This document shows positions 24,641-32,784 of a stretch of DNA of 64,000 nt, one piece after another; position 1 is the stretch's first letter, and every line of letters begins with the position of its first letter. The position numbers and the translations under genes were made by a program. The notes below the pieces were generated by a model, which did no database searches, was not told the DNA's origin, and worked only from the letters and a program-made list of their open reading frames with translations. Origin of the DNA: Winogradskya consettensis (lineage in GTDB: Bacteria; Actinomycetota; Actinomycetes; Mycobacteriales; Micromonosporaceae); assembly GCF_018332715.1 (NCBI RefSeq), contig NZ_BOQP01000057.1, positions 1-64,000 of the forward strand, written 5' to 3'.

Positions 24641-25233
24641 GACAACCGGGCCAGGGCGAAGATCTGGCTCTCCGGCGGGCCGCCGGCCGGGGTGAAGTCG
24701 ACGGTCTCGATGCTGTCGAGAGTGAAGCCGGCCTCGGTGAGTGTGGCGGCGAGCTGGTCCTGGGGGTAGCCGGTGACGTGGACGGGGACGCCGAGGAACT
24801 CGACGGGGAGGCTGTCGGCGTCGAGGTTGACCATGCCCAGGGCGAACAGGCCACCGGGCTCGAGCCAGCCGGTGATGCGGGCCAGGGTTTTCTCGATGTC
24901 GGCGCGGCTGAGCATCAGCAGGGAGAAGAAGGCGGTGACCGCCCCGAACGGGCCGTAGTCGTCGGGGAGCTCGCGGATGTCGGCGTGCCGGAACTCGGCC
25001 TGCGGGACCTGCTCGCGGGCCAGGCGCAGCATGCCCTCGGCGATGTCGACGCCGATGACGCGGTGACCGGCCTCGGTGAGCAGTTTCGCGGTGGGCACGC
25101 CGGTGCCGCAGCCGAGGTCGAGGATCGCGCTCGGGGGCAGCTGCGCGGCGATCCGTTCGACGAGGGCGGTCTGGAAGGGATTGTGGCTGTGCTCGCCCTG
25201 GTAGAGCTCGGCGAGTTGATCGAAGGCTTCCAT
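24637..25233 (-). CDS. Class I SAM-dependent methyltransferase
   Basis: A 198-residue cytoplasmic methyltransferase with motif I ILDLGCGTG (residues 37-45), motif II VIGVDIAEGMLRLAREQ, an acidic FRHADIRELP loop and post-core LEPGGLFALGMVNLD. Small-molecule substrate unknown. The start is the ATG at 25233 (MEAFDQLAELYQGEH), the usual family start; the longer frame to 25305 is less likely. Isolated on this strand between the GlxA remnant and the LAxTG gene. Confidence 0.87.
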   Translation of the reverse strand: MEAFDQLAELYQGEHSHNPFQTALVERIAAQLPPSAILDLGCGTGVPTAKLLTEAGHRVIGVDIAEGMLRLAREQVPQAEFRHADIRELPDDYGPFGAVTAFFSLLMLSRADIEKTLARITGWLEPGGLFALGMVNLDADSLPVEFLGVPVHVTGYPQDQLAATLTEAGFTLDSIETVDFTPAGGPPESQIFALARLS

Positions 25234-25288
25234 GCGCTGGGAACCTACCAATCCACCAGCGCAAATACCATGTCCCTTTCGGACAGAA

Positions 25289-25323
25289 CCGGCCCGGGAC
25301 GTCACGTGGACGACCCGGGCCGG
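25289..25323 (-). terminator. Hairpin terminator of the LAxTG gene
   Basis: CCGGCCCGGG (25289-25298) and CCCGGGCCGG (25314-25323) form a perfect 10-bp stem with a 15-base loop, 21 bp downstream of the stop of the leftward LAxTG gene. Confidence 0.65.
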
Positions 25324-25344
25324 GATGCTGAACCTCGCTGGTGG

Positions 25345-26988
25345 CTACTGGCCGCCGGAGCGCCGGCGCCGGGTGACGCTGAGGACCAGGAAGCCGGCCA
25401 GGATCAGGACGGCGCCGCCGAGCACGGCCGTCATGACGTTGGCGCCGGTGAGGGCGAGCTTGTTCTCGTTCGACGCCTGGATGTCCTCGTCCTCGAGGTG
25501 CTGCGCGGTCGGCGCGACCGCGTCGGGGGCACCGTCGTCGTCAGAGGAGTCGCCGGTGGTCGCCGCCGCGGAGGACTTGCTCGGCTTCGGCGTCGAGGTC
25601 TTGTTCCCCTGCACGTTCTGCGCCGGGGTCTCCTCCTCGGCCTCGCCCGACGAGCCGCTGTCGCCCGACGAGCCACCGCTGGTCGAGCCGCCGCTGGTCG
25701 AGCCACCACCGGTCGAGCCGCCGCTGGTGGAATCGTCCGAGTCGTCGCTGTCGGCCGGGGCCTCGGTCGTCGGTTTGACCGTGGTCTTCGTCGGCTTGGG
25801 GGAGGTGGTCGACTCGGCCTGGCCGTCGGTGCCCGTGGCGGGCTTCGTCGTCGGCGGGATGGTCACGGTCGGGGACTTCGGCGGCGTGGTGCCGGTCTCG
25901 GTCTCCGGTGCGGCGCTGCTCTCAGCCGGATCCGGCTGCTCGGCACCGTTACCGCCACCGGCGTTGTCGCCGCCGCCGTTGTTGTTCCCGCCCCCGTTGT
26001 TGCCACCGCCGTTGTTGCCGCCGCCCCCGTTGTTGCCGCCGTTGCCCTGGTCGTCACCGTCGTCGCCCTGGTCATCGCCGTTGCCGCCGCCCGCGGCGGC
26101 GTTGACCTTGAGGCGGACCGCGTCGATGGCGGGGGTCTCGTTGGCGCGCTGCATCATCGGCACGCGGTGCGAGCCGTCACCGGCCCACGAGGCGCACTGG
26201 GCGGTGCCCTCCTGCGGCAGGCCGGGGACCTGGATCGTGACGGTGTCGGGGGTCGCGCCGCCCTTGCCGTCCTCGGTGGCGACGAAGAACGCCGGGACCG
26301 GGGAGGGGTCGACGGCCTCGGTGGTGCTCTCCAGCATCCGGCAGGCGGTGTGGAAGTGGCCGCGGACCAGGCCCTCGGCGGTGAGCACGGAGCTCTCGAC
26401 GTAGTAGCCGCCCTGCCCGGCGGCGAGGAAGCGGTCGCGGACCAGGTTGCGGGTGCTGACCTTCAGCGTGAAGGGCTGGCCCACGGTGACCTGCTCGGGG
26501 GAGTCCGTGATCAGCAGCGTGGGGTTCTTCGCCGCCTCGCCGACCTCGCCGAACTCGGTGGACACGCAGCGGTCGCCGTCCTGGAAGCCGGTGTGCGCCG
26601 CGAGCTTCGTGTTCTCGCAGGTGTTCTCGAGGATCTCGAGGCCGTTGACCGTCTTCTTGATGGTCGCGCCCTCGGTGCACTCGGCAACCGGTTCCGGCTC
26701 GGGGGCCTTCTCGCCCTTGGCCAGCTGCCCGTCGCCCTTGTGCTGCAGCTTGCCGTTCTTGTCGACGTAGTCGCCGATCTTCGGGTCGGTGGCGCTCTTC
26801 GCGCCGCCCGGCTCCTGCGACGAGGCGGCGGCCGGGGCGGAACACGCGGCGACCTTGGTCTCGTCCGCGTTGGCGAACTGGGTGAAGCCGATGACACCGC
26901 CGATCGCCACGAGGACCGCGGCGCCGGCGATGAGACGACGGTCGGGGCCGCGGCGGGTAGCGGCCCGGCGGGAAGACGACCTTCGCAT
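25345..26988 (-). CDS. LAxTG-anchored surface protein with Gly/Asn and Ser/Thr-rich stalk
   Basis: A 547-residue predicted cell-wall protein. An Arg-rich N-terminus and LIAGAAVLVAIGGVIGF form the signal segment. Residues about 50-300 are a Cys-containing ectodomain (VAECTEGATIKKTVNG, VTVGQPFTLKVSTRNLVRDR, FHTACRMLESTT, GTAQCASWAGDGSHRVP) that I do not recognise. A GGNNGGG-type stretch and a TS/GGS/Pro-rich stalk follow. The end has LALTG (511-515), a hydrophobic helix and RRRR: the LAxTG signal used by class E sortases. No sortase is in the window. ATG 26988 is preferred, with GAGG upstream. The 278-bp upstream region is AT-rich for this genome and holds a TATAAA-like box (minus strand, 27127-27132). 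Confidence 0.85.
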   Translation of the reverse strand: MRRSSSRRAATRRGPDRRLIAGAAVLVAIGGVIGFTQFANADETKVAACSAPAAASSQEPGGAKSATDPKIGDYVDKNGKLQHKGDGQLAKGEKAPEPEPVAECTEGATIKKTVNGLEILENTCENTKLAAHTGFQDGDRCVSTEFGEVGEAAKNPTLLITDSPEQVTVGQPFTLKVSTRNLVRDRFLAAGQGGYYVESSVLTAEGLVRGHFHTACRMLESTTEAVDPSPVPAFFVATEDGKGGATPDTVTIQVPGLPQEGTAQCASWAGDGSHRVPMMQRANETPAIDAVRLKVNAAAGGGNGDDQGDDGDDQGNGGNNGGGGNNGGGNNGGGNNNGGGDNAGGGNGAEQPDPAESSAAPETETGTTPPKSPTVTIPPTTKPATGTDGQAESTTSPKPTKTTVKPTTEAPADSDDSDDSTSGGSTGGGSTSGGSTSGGSSGDSGSSGEAEEETPAQNVQGNKTSTPKPSKSSAAATTGDSSDDDGAPDAVAPTAQHLEDEDIQASNENKLALTGANVMTAVLGGAVLILAGFLVLSVTRRRRSGGQ

Positions 26989-27266
26989 GGGTGATACCTC
27001 TTCTGTAGTCTTTCGCTCATCGTCAGCAACCTTTTCCAGGATTACCGACGCCCTTTCGGGCCCCATATGAGCTGGCTCCCGAACGGTAGGTGCCCGGGAG
27101 CCGGAAAGCCATTTCACGCCAGAACCTTTATACATTCTTAGGCGTAAATTAAAGAAGAAATATGTGAGCTCACCCGATCCGCGGGCATCAGCCGTTCGGC
27201 TGATCCGAGGGGTTCAATGCCAGCCCGACTTTTTCTCGCGGGATACGCACGCGAGGGTGATCAGCA

Positions 27267-29279
27267 TCAGGCATCGGAGGGGGTCCGGGCAAGGGCCGCG
27301 GGGCGAGCGGGCCACCAGAACCGGTCACCCAGGAGGGTGGCCAGGGCCGGGACCAGCACCGTACGCACGAGCAGCGTATCGAGCAGCACACCCACGCCGA
27401 CGATGACGCCGATCTGGGTGAGCGTGATGATCGGCAGCACCCCGAGCACGCCGAAGACCGCGGCCAGCAGGATGCCCGCACTCGTGATCACCGCACCGGT
27501 GGCGGCCAGGGCGTGCACCATTCCGTCGCGCGTACCCCGCTGGGCGGCCTCTTCTCGTGCTCTTGTCACCAGGAAGATGTTGTAGTCGACGCCGAGCGCG
27601 ACGAGGAACAGGAACGAGTACAGCGGAACCTGGTTGTCGAGTCCCGGATATCCGAGAACGGTGCGGAAGAGCAGCGATCCGGCGCCCAGCGCTGCCCCGA
27701 AACTCGCGATCACGGTGACGATGAGCAGCACCGCCGCGACCGCCGCGCGCAGCAGCACACCGAGGACCAGCAGCACGATGAGCAGGATGACCGGAACGAT
27801 GACCTCGAGGTCGTGGCGCGACGCGTCCCGTTTGTCGAGCGCGGTCGCCACGCTGCCACCGACCAGCGCGTCGGCGGGGAGGTCCGCTCTGAGCGTACGG
27901 ATGGATTCGTAGCTCTCGGGGGTGTCGGGTGCGGCCGTGAGGGTCGCGGCGATCCGGACCACCGTCGCGGTCTGCTCGGCGATCCTGGCCTGGGCGACTC
28001 CCGCGGTCGCGGTGACGGCCGCGAGGACCTCCTGGGCGTGCGCGGGGTCGGTGAGCACGACGGCCGGGTCCGCGGCTCCGGCGGGGAACGACCGGCTCAG
28101 CGTGTCGAGGCCTTCGACGGACTCGGCCTTGACCCGGAACTGCTCGGTCTGCGACAGGCCGAGCTGGGTGCCGGGGATGCCCGCGGAGAGCGCGCCGAGG
28201 ATCACGATGGACACGACGGTGACCAACCCGGGACGCCGTGCCACAGCGTTACCGACCCTCGACCACAGACCGTGTCTGAGCTCGTCGCCGACCTTCGGGA
28301 TGAACGGCCAGAACAGGCCACGGCCGCAGACCACCAGCGCGGGCGGGAGCACGACCAGCGCGAAGAGCGCGGCCACGCCGATGCCCAGCGCGGCGGTGAC
28401 ACCCAGCGCGACCGTGTCGCCGAGGCTGGCCAGCAGCAGGGTGAGCAGGCTGAGCACGACGGTCGCGGCGCTGGCGATCACGGCCGGCCCGGCACCGCGC
28501 AGGGCCCGGCGCATCGCCTCGCGGCGGTCCTCGTGCAGGTGCAACTCCTCGCGGTAACGGGAGATGAGCAGCAGCGCGTAGTCGGTGCCCGCGCCGAACA
28601 CCAGGACGGTGACGATGCCGACGGTCGAGTCACCCACGGTCAGGTCCGTGTGCCGCGAGAGCACGGCGATCAGGCCGCTGGCCACCCGGTCGGCGACGCC
28701 GACCACGATCAGGGGCACAAGCCAGAGCAGGGGGCTGCGGTACGTGATGAGCAGCAGCACCGCCACCACGACAACCGTGACGAGGAGCAGGTTCGTGTTG
28801 GCGCCCGTGAAACTGTCGGCGATGTCCGCGGCGAAGCCCGCACCCCCGGTCACCTGCGCGGTCAGGCCGTCCGGCAGCCCCTGCGCGGCGCTCGCCCGCA
28901 ACTGCGCGACCCGGTCGATGAGCTCGTCGGCCGGCAGGTTCGCGGGCAGGTCCACGGCGACCAGGGCCGCGTCCTTGTTCGGGGAGAAGATCGGCTGTCC
29001 CTTGAGCGCCGTGGCGTCAGCGGCGATCTTCGCCTGGTCGGCGGCGGTCAGCGCGCCGCCGTCGCGGCTGTAGACGATCAGCGCGGGATTGCTCTGCCCC
29101 GAGGGCAGCTCGCGCTCGATCGCGGCGACCCGGGTCGACTCGGCGCCGCCGGGCAGGACCGCGGTGGGATCGTTCGAGGTGCGGACCGAGCCGGAGAAGC
29201 CGAGCACCGCCCCCGCCGCGAGCAGGGCGACGGCCAGCACCAGCCAGGCCGTCAGCCGTCCGGTCAGGGTTCGCAACAC
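27267..29279 (-). CDS. MmpL/RND-family membrane transporter
   Basis: A 670-residue MMPL protein: an N-terminal helix (LTAWLVLAVALLAAGAVLGF), a periplasmic-type loop, five or six helices, a second loop and a second helix block. The proton-relay Asp-Tyr pairs are visible as FGAGTDYALLLISRYREEL and ALGVDYNIFLVTRAREEA. It probably exports a lipid or drug-like compound. The start is GTG 29279, five bases after GAGAGGAT. It is divergent from a MarR gene and shares an operator region with it, so it is likely repressed by that regulator. Confidence 0.93.
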   Translation of the reverse strand: MLRTLTGRLTAWLVLAVALLAAGAVLGFSGSVRTSNDPTAVLPGGAESTRVAAIERELPSGQSNPALIVYSRDGGALTAADQAKIAADATALKGQPIFSPNKDAALVAVDLPANLPADELIDRVAQLRASAAQGLPDGLTAQVTGGAGFAADIADSFTGANTNLLLVTVVVVAVLLLITYRSPLLWLVPLIVVGVADRVASGLIAVLSRHTDLTVGDSTVGIVTVLVFGAGTDYALLLISRYREELHLHEDRREAMRRALRGAGPAVIASAATVVLSLLTLLLASLGDTVALGVTAALGIGVAALFALVVLPPALVVCGRGLFWPFIPKVGDELRHGLWSRVGNAVARRPGLVTVVSIVILGALSAGIPGTQLGLSQTEQFRVKAESVEGLDTLSRSFPAGAADPAVVLTDPAHAQEVLAAVTATAGVAQARIAEQTATVVRIAATLTAAPDTPESYESIRTLRADLPADALVGGSVATALDKRDASRHDLEVIVPVILLIVLLVLGVLLRAAVAAVLLIVTVIASFGAALGAGSLLFRTVLGYPGLDNQVPLYSFLFLVALGVDYNIFLVTRAREEAAQRGTRDGMVHALAATGAVITSAGILLAAVFGVLGVLPIITLTQIGVIVGVGVLLDTLLVRTVLVPALATLLGDRFWWPARPAALARTPSDA

Positions 29280-29287
29280 GACAAATC

Positions 29288-29320
29288 CTCTCGATGGCAA
29301 AGTATCTCGACCATCGAGAG
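29288..29320. promoter_or_regulatory. MarR operator between mmpL-like and marR genes
   Basis: ATCTCGA-CCA-TCGAGAG (29304-29320) is a near-perfect MarR-size palindrome. CTCTCGATGG (29288-29297) is also the exact inverse of CCATCGAGAG (29311-29320), so two overlapping dyads exist. The site abuts the Shine-Dalgarno of the exporter gene and lies 39 bp before the marR start. Confidence 0.65.
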
Positions 29321-29358
29321 TCTTACTGAGCCGGGCACGATCTGCAACACTGGGGTAC

Positions 29359-29841
29359 GTGTACCGGGCGCGAGAGACGAAGCGGGACCTCCTCCGCGAG
29401 GAAATCGTCAACCTCCTGCGCTCCTACAGCGTCCGTGCCCAGCACGTAGGGCAGGCATTCGCGCAGCGCAACGGTTTGCACCACACGGATCTGCAGGCGC
29501 TGATCGCGGTCATGCACGCCGAGGGGCACGGCGATCCGCTGACGCCGGGGCGGCTGGGGGAGGAGCTGGGGCTCTCGTCCGGCGCGACCACCGCGGCGAT
29601 CGACCGCCTCGAGCGGGCCGGGCATCTGCGCCGCAGCCGGGAGAGCAGTGACCGGCGGGTGGTGCATCTTCGCTACGGGGAGCCGGGGATGGCGCTCGCG
29701 CGGACGTTCTTCGGGCCGCTCGGGCAGCGTACCGATCAGGTCATGAAGGATTTCACCGACGACGAGCTGGCGACCGTGCAGCGGTTTCTGGCCGGGATGG
29801 ACGACGCGCTCCAGGCGCACCACGACGACGTGCGCGGTTAG
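29359..29841 (+). CDS. MarR-family regulator
   Basis: A 160-residue MarR protein with the winged helix at about residues 45-100 (LHHTDLQALIAVMHAEG, PGRLGEELGLSSGATTAAID, RLERAGHLRRSRESSDRR). The GTG start is chosen for family length. Divergent from the MmpL-type exporter; most likely its local repressor, released by an unknown substrate of the pump. Confidence 0.9.
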   Translation: MYRARETKRDLLREEIVNLLRSYSVRAQHVGQAFAQRNGLHHTDLQALIAVMHAEGHGDPLTPGRLGEELGLSSGATTAAIDRLERAGHLRRSRESSDRRVVHLRYGEPGMALARTFFGPLGQRTDQVMKDFTDDELATVQRFLAGMDDALQAHHDDVRG

Positions 29842-29880
29842 CGATCCTCGCGTGGCACACGCTGCGGCCAGGTGCGGGGT

Positions 29881-30081
29881 TCAGCAGTCACGCGCGGTAG
29901 GGGCGGCCGGTTCCAGGCGGATCGTCAGGGTTGTCGCCTCGCCGGTCACCGACGTCGAGAGGCGGCTCTCGACCGGCGTCGCCGCGACGGACCTCGGTGG
30001 GGTCGCCGCCATGCCGAAGCCCGCGACGATGGCGGTGAGGGAGGTGAGCCCGATGGCGAGGCGCTTCACGGTCGTCGGCAT
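29881..30081 (-). CDS. Small secreted protein
   Basis: A 66-residue protein: a lysine/arginine start (MPTTVKRLAIGLTSLTAIVA), a hydrophobic core and Ala-rich cleavage region near residue 25-34, then a short Thr-rich mature part ending in Cys. GGAAAGAG lies upstream of the ATG. No family recognised. The gene is divergent from 30142. Confidence 0.55.
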   Translation of the reverse strand: MPTTVKRLAIGLTSLTAIVAGFGMAATPPRSVAATPVESRLSTSVTGEATTLTIRLEPAAPTARDC

Positions 30082-30141
30082 GGTTCCACTCTTTCCCCCG
30101 ACGGTTGAAGCTGCAACGTTCTGGAGGCTGAGAGTTTCCTG

Positions 30142-30996
30142 ATGATCCCGGCGCTGAGCGAACGAGCTGTCCAGAATCTGCGATCCGCGTACGAACGGGC
30201 GGTCGACGCCGGTGCGCCCGTCGTGCCGGCCGGTGATGTCCCCGCGGCGGCCGGCGGTCTCTACGATCCGGATCTGCGCGAGGTGCGGTGGCGGGTGCTC
30301 GCGGCGCGCGGGCTCGACGCGGGACCGCAGTGGGGTGACTCGCTGTCGGTGGCGCTGGACCGGGCCGGGCGGGCCGCTGACGGTGCGGTGCTCGGGACGC
30401 GGCTGCTGCGGTCGTGGTGGACGGGGCCGTCGCTACCCTGGGGGTCGGGCCGGCGGTCGTCGGACACCCGGCCGGCCGCGCCGCTGATCGGGGCGCTGTC
30501 CTCGATCGGGGTGCTGGGCGGGCACGGTCCTCGGCGGACACTGGCCCGGCGGACACTGGCACGGCGGATGCTGGACCGCGACGGCGGGATGATCGTGCCG
30601 CTGATCGAGTACGAGAGCAAACGCCAGGCCGTACGGCTCGGGCATTCCGTCGTGCAGAGCAGCGCGGTGCTCCTCGCCGTCCTGAGCTTCGACGCGCAGA
30701 TCACGAGCCGCGGCCGGGCGCTGCACCCGCGATATGTGGCGAGCAACCAGGGCGGCCGGATGCTGCGCGACAGCGGCGTGACCCTCGCACCCGCGTTCGA
30801 GGCCGCGGTGGACATCCTGGACGAGGGCGGCGACGCCTTCACGTTCCTCCCCGCCGCGTTCTCCGAGGCTGCCCGGGACCTGCTGGACATCGCGCTCACG
30901 CTCGGCGCCCCGAACCCCGGCACGAGCCACGTCGTCGAGGCGACCCGGGAGACGGCGTGCCCGGCCGCTGACGTTCTGGTGTCACGGTTGTCGTGA
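30142..30996 (+). CDS. Unrecognised 284-residue protein
   Basis: A soluble protein with no family I recognise. The N-terminal part (ERAVQNLRSAYERAVDAGAP) is helical, followed by a Gly/Arg-rich middle where ARRTLARRTLARRMLDRD reflects a 15-bp tandem repeat, and a more ordered C-terminal half (VPLIEYESKRQAVRLGHSVV, LLAVLSFDAQITSRGRALH, GDAFTFLPAAFSEAARDLLD). Its stop overlaps a possible GTG start of the next gene (GTGA), so the two may be coupled. Codon bias supports a real gene. Confidence 0.65.
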   Translation: MIPALSERAVQNLRSAYERAVDAGAPVVPAGDVPAAAGGLYDPDLREVRWRVLAARGLDAGPQWGDSLSVALDRAGRAADGAVLGTRLLRSWWTGPSLPWGSGRRSSDTRPAAPLIGALSSIGVLGGHGPRRTLARRTLARRMLDRDGGMIVPLIEYESKRQAVRLGHSVVQSSAVLLAVLSFDAQITSRGRALHPRYVASNQGGRMLRDSGVTLAPAFEAAVDILDEGGDAFTFLPAAFSEAARDLLDIALTLGAPNPGTSHVVEATRETACPAADVLVSRLS

Positions 30997-31013
30997 GTGC
31001 GTACCGTCATCGG

Positions 31014-31832
31014 ATGGATCTTCTGGTGGTGGGCGGCAGCGGATTTCTCGGCCGGGAGGTCGCCCGGCAGGCGCAGCTCGCGGGGGACCGCGTCACGGCG
31101 ACGTTCCACAGCGGGCCGCGGGAGATTCCCGGCGTCGAATGGCGCGGGCTCGACATCAGGCACCGGGCCGCGACGGTGGACCTGGTCGGGCGGGTACGGC
31201 CGCAGGTGGTCATCAACGCCGCATACCTGCAGACAGACTGGGCGACCACCGCGGACGGCGGCATGCACGTCGCTGACGCCGCGGTGCGTGCCGGTGCGCG
31301 ACTCGTGCACGTCTCCAGCGACGCGGTCTTCTCCGGGCGGGCACCCCGCTATGACGAGACGTGTACGCCGGACCCGGTCACACCGTACGGAGCCGCCAAG
31401 GCCGCAGCCGAAACCGCCGTGCGCGGCCTGGCCCCGGCAGCCGTCATCGCCCGCACCTCATTGATCATCGGCGGCGGGGAGTCCCTTCAGGAGATCGCCG
31501 TGCACGGGCTTGCCTCGGGTGCGCGTGAGGGCGTGCTGTTCACCGATGACGTGCGCTGCCCGGTGCATGTCGGGGACCTGGCGGCGGCGTTGCTGGAGCT
31601 GGCGCGGTCGGCGTACTCCGGGATGCACCACCTCGCCGGCGCCGACGCGATCAGCCGCCACCAGCTCGGGGTCCTGATCGCCCGCCGCGACGGCCTCGAC
31701 GAAACGGCCCTGCCCACCGGCCTGCGCGCGGCTTCGGGCCTGCCGGGCGCCCTCGACGTACGCCTCGACTGCTCCCTGTCCCAATCCCGTCTGACCACCC
31801 GCCTGCGCGGCGCCCGCACCTTCCTGAGCTAG
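31014..31832 (+). CDS. RmlD-like NAD-dependent sugar epimerase/reductase
   Basis: A 272-residue extended short-chain dehydrogenase: Rossmann motif LLVVGGSGFLG (residues 3-13), VINAAYLQTDW, HVSSDAVFSG and the catalytic Tyr125/Lys129 in PYGAAKAAAE. It resembles dTDP-4-dehydrorhamnose reductases in the VHVGDLAAALLEL and YSGMHHLAG blocks, but no other deoxysugar genes are nearby, so the substrate is open. ATG 31014 gives the family N-terminus; a GTG at 30993 overlapping the previous stop would add seven residues. Confidence 0.85.
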   Translation: MDLLVVGGSGFLGREVARQAQLAGDRVTATFHSGPREIPGVEWRGLDIRHRAATVDLVGRVRPQVVINAAYLQTDWATTADGGMHVADAAVRAGARLVHVSSDAVFSGRAPRYDETCTPDPVTPYGAAKAAAETAVRGLAPAAVIARTSLIIGGGESLQEIAVHGLASGAREGVLFTDDVRCPVHVGDLAAALLELARSAYSGMHHLAGADAISRHQLGVLIARRDGLDETALPTGLRAASGLPGALDVRLDCSLSQSRLTTRLRGARTFLS

Positions 31833-32362
31833 CGCCTCTTCTTCTTGCCGGGGTCGAGGTCGATGCGGTGCCGCAGGGCGGGGACCCAGTGGCTGCCGTA
31901 GCGTTCGCGCAGGTCGGGGCGGCGCCAGTCGTCGCCGGTGATCAGGTCGCGGCAGGTCATCGCCGGGCAGCGGCAGACCATGGTGTAGTCGTGGTCGGCG
32001 GTGCTGGTGGCGTAGTCGTTGATGAGCTCCTCGCCGGCCCGGACGGCTCGGCGGGTGACGAGGGTGTAGGGCTCGTCCCACCACAGGTTGGGGTCGCAGC
32101 TGTGGTTGGCCTTGCCGTTGGGCTGCCCGGGTGGGAGGACCAGGTGCGAGTCGTCGAAGACCGTGATGGTGTCCACGTAGCTTGTCGACCCCGTCAGTAA
32201 CTGCTGCAGCTCCTGGCCGGTGACGAGGTGGCCGCCGAGCCGGGAGAGCGCGGTGCCGGCCGGGATGTCGTCGGCGGCGAAGAGCCCCTCACCCGCGATC
32301 GCCGATGCCCGGACCCGCACCGCGGGATGCAACCAGCACTCGGATTCCGGCATCGGCCACAT
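31829..32362 (-). CDS. SET-domain protein with post-SET zinc motif
   Basis: A 177-residue protein with a compact SET domain: IAGEGLFAADDIPAG, the SAM/lysine-site motif NHSCDPN (residues 86-92), GEELINDYAT (110-119) and a post-SET cysteine set CRCPAMTC (130-137). SET proteins methylate lysines; in bacteria targets are mostly unknown, so a protein-methyltransferase role is inferred. The C-terminus is strongly basic (DPGKKKRR). ATG 32362 or 32353 fits the domain boundary. The 3' end overlaps the SDR gene by four bases, tail to tail. Confidence 0.85.
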   Translation of the reverse strand: MWPMPESECWLHPAVRVRASAIAGEGLFAADDIPAGTALSRLGGHLVTGQELQQLLTGSTSYVDTITVFDDSHLVLPPGQPNGKANHSCDPNLWWDEPYTLVTRRAVRAGEELINDYATSTADHDYTMVCRCPAMTCRDLITGDDWRRPDLRERYGSHWVPALRHRIDLDPGKKKRR

Positions 32363-32427
32363 GCCACCACGCTGGCCCTGCCCGCCCCCGACCGCAACCC
32401 CCGCGCGGCTCAAAGGCCCCCGGCGGC

Positions 32428-32781
32428 TCACAGGCCGCGCATCTGCCAGGCGTCGGTGATCAATTCCGTGAGGCGTTCCGCGTCGACCTTCGCCAGCCGT
32501 AGCATCACCAGTGGCAGGCCGTCGTACCCGGATGTGGTGAAGAACAGCTCGGGCTCGCCGAGCAGCAACGCCTGCTTCTCCGCCTCGTCGCCGACGTAGA
32601 GCACCGCGATGTCCGTGCGGATCACCCGCGGCTTCCCGGGCAGCCGTTCCGGATAGGACCAGACGAATCCCTTGTTGCCCACCCGGAAGTCGAAGCCGTC
32701 GCTCTCCATCTCGGCCACGCCGGTCAGCCCGAGCGCGACCCGGCGCACGTCGCCCGCGTCACAACCTTTGCGCATCCGCAC
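32428..32781 (-). CDS. MmcQ/YjbR-family protein
   Basis: A 117-residue YjbR-like protein (VRRVALGLTGVAEMESDGFD, FRVGNKGFVWSYPERLPG, FFTTSGYDGLPLVMLRLAKV, LTELITDAWQMRG). The family has a double-wing CyaY-like fold often annotated as DNA-binding; biochemical function is not established. It starts 3 bp after the nitroreductase stop, suggesting it belongs to the same leftward operon. Confidence 0.87.
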   Translation of the reverse strand: MRMRKGCDAGDVRRVALGLTGVAEMESDGFDFRVGNKGFVWSYPERLPGKPRVIRTDIAVLYVGDEAEKQALLLGEPELFFTTSGYDGLPLVMLRLAKVDAERLTELITDAWQMRGL

Positions 32782-32784
32782 AGG

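Noticed and set aside
24778-26994. 738-codon plus-strand frame across the LAxTG gene
   Set aside because: Low-complexity Gly/Val/Arg translation antisense to the Gly/Ser/Thr stalk.
27513-29651. 712-codon open frame antisense to the MmpL-type gene
   Set aside because: Arg/Asp/Gly/Gln-rich translation without domains; the opposite strand is a clear transporter with helices and DY motifs. A GC-bias shadow.
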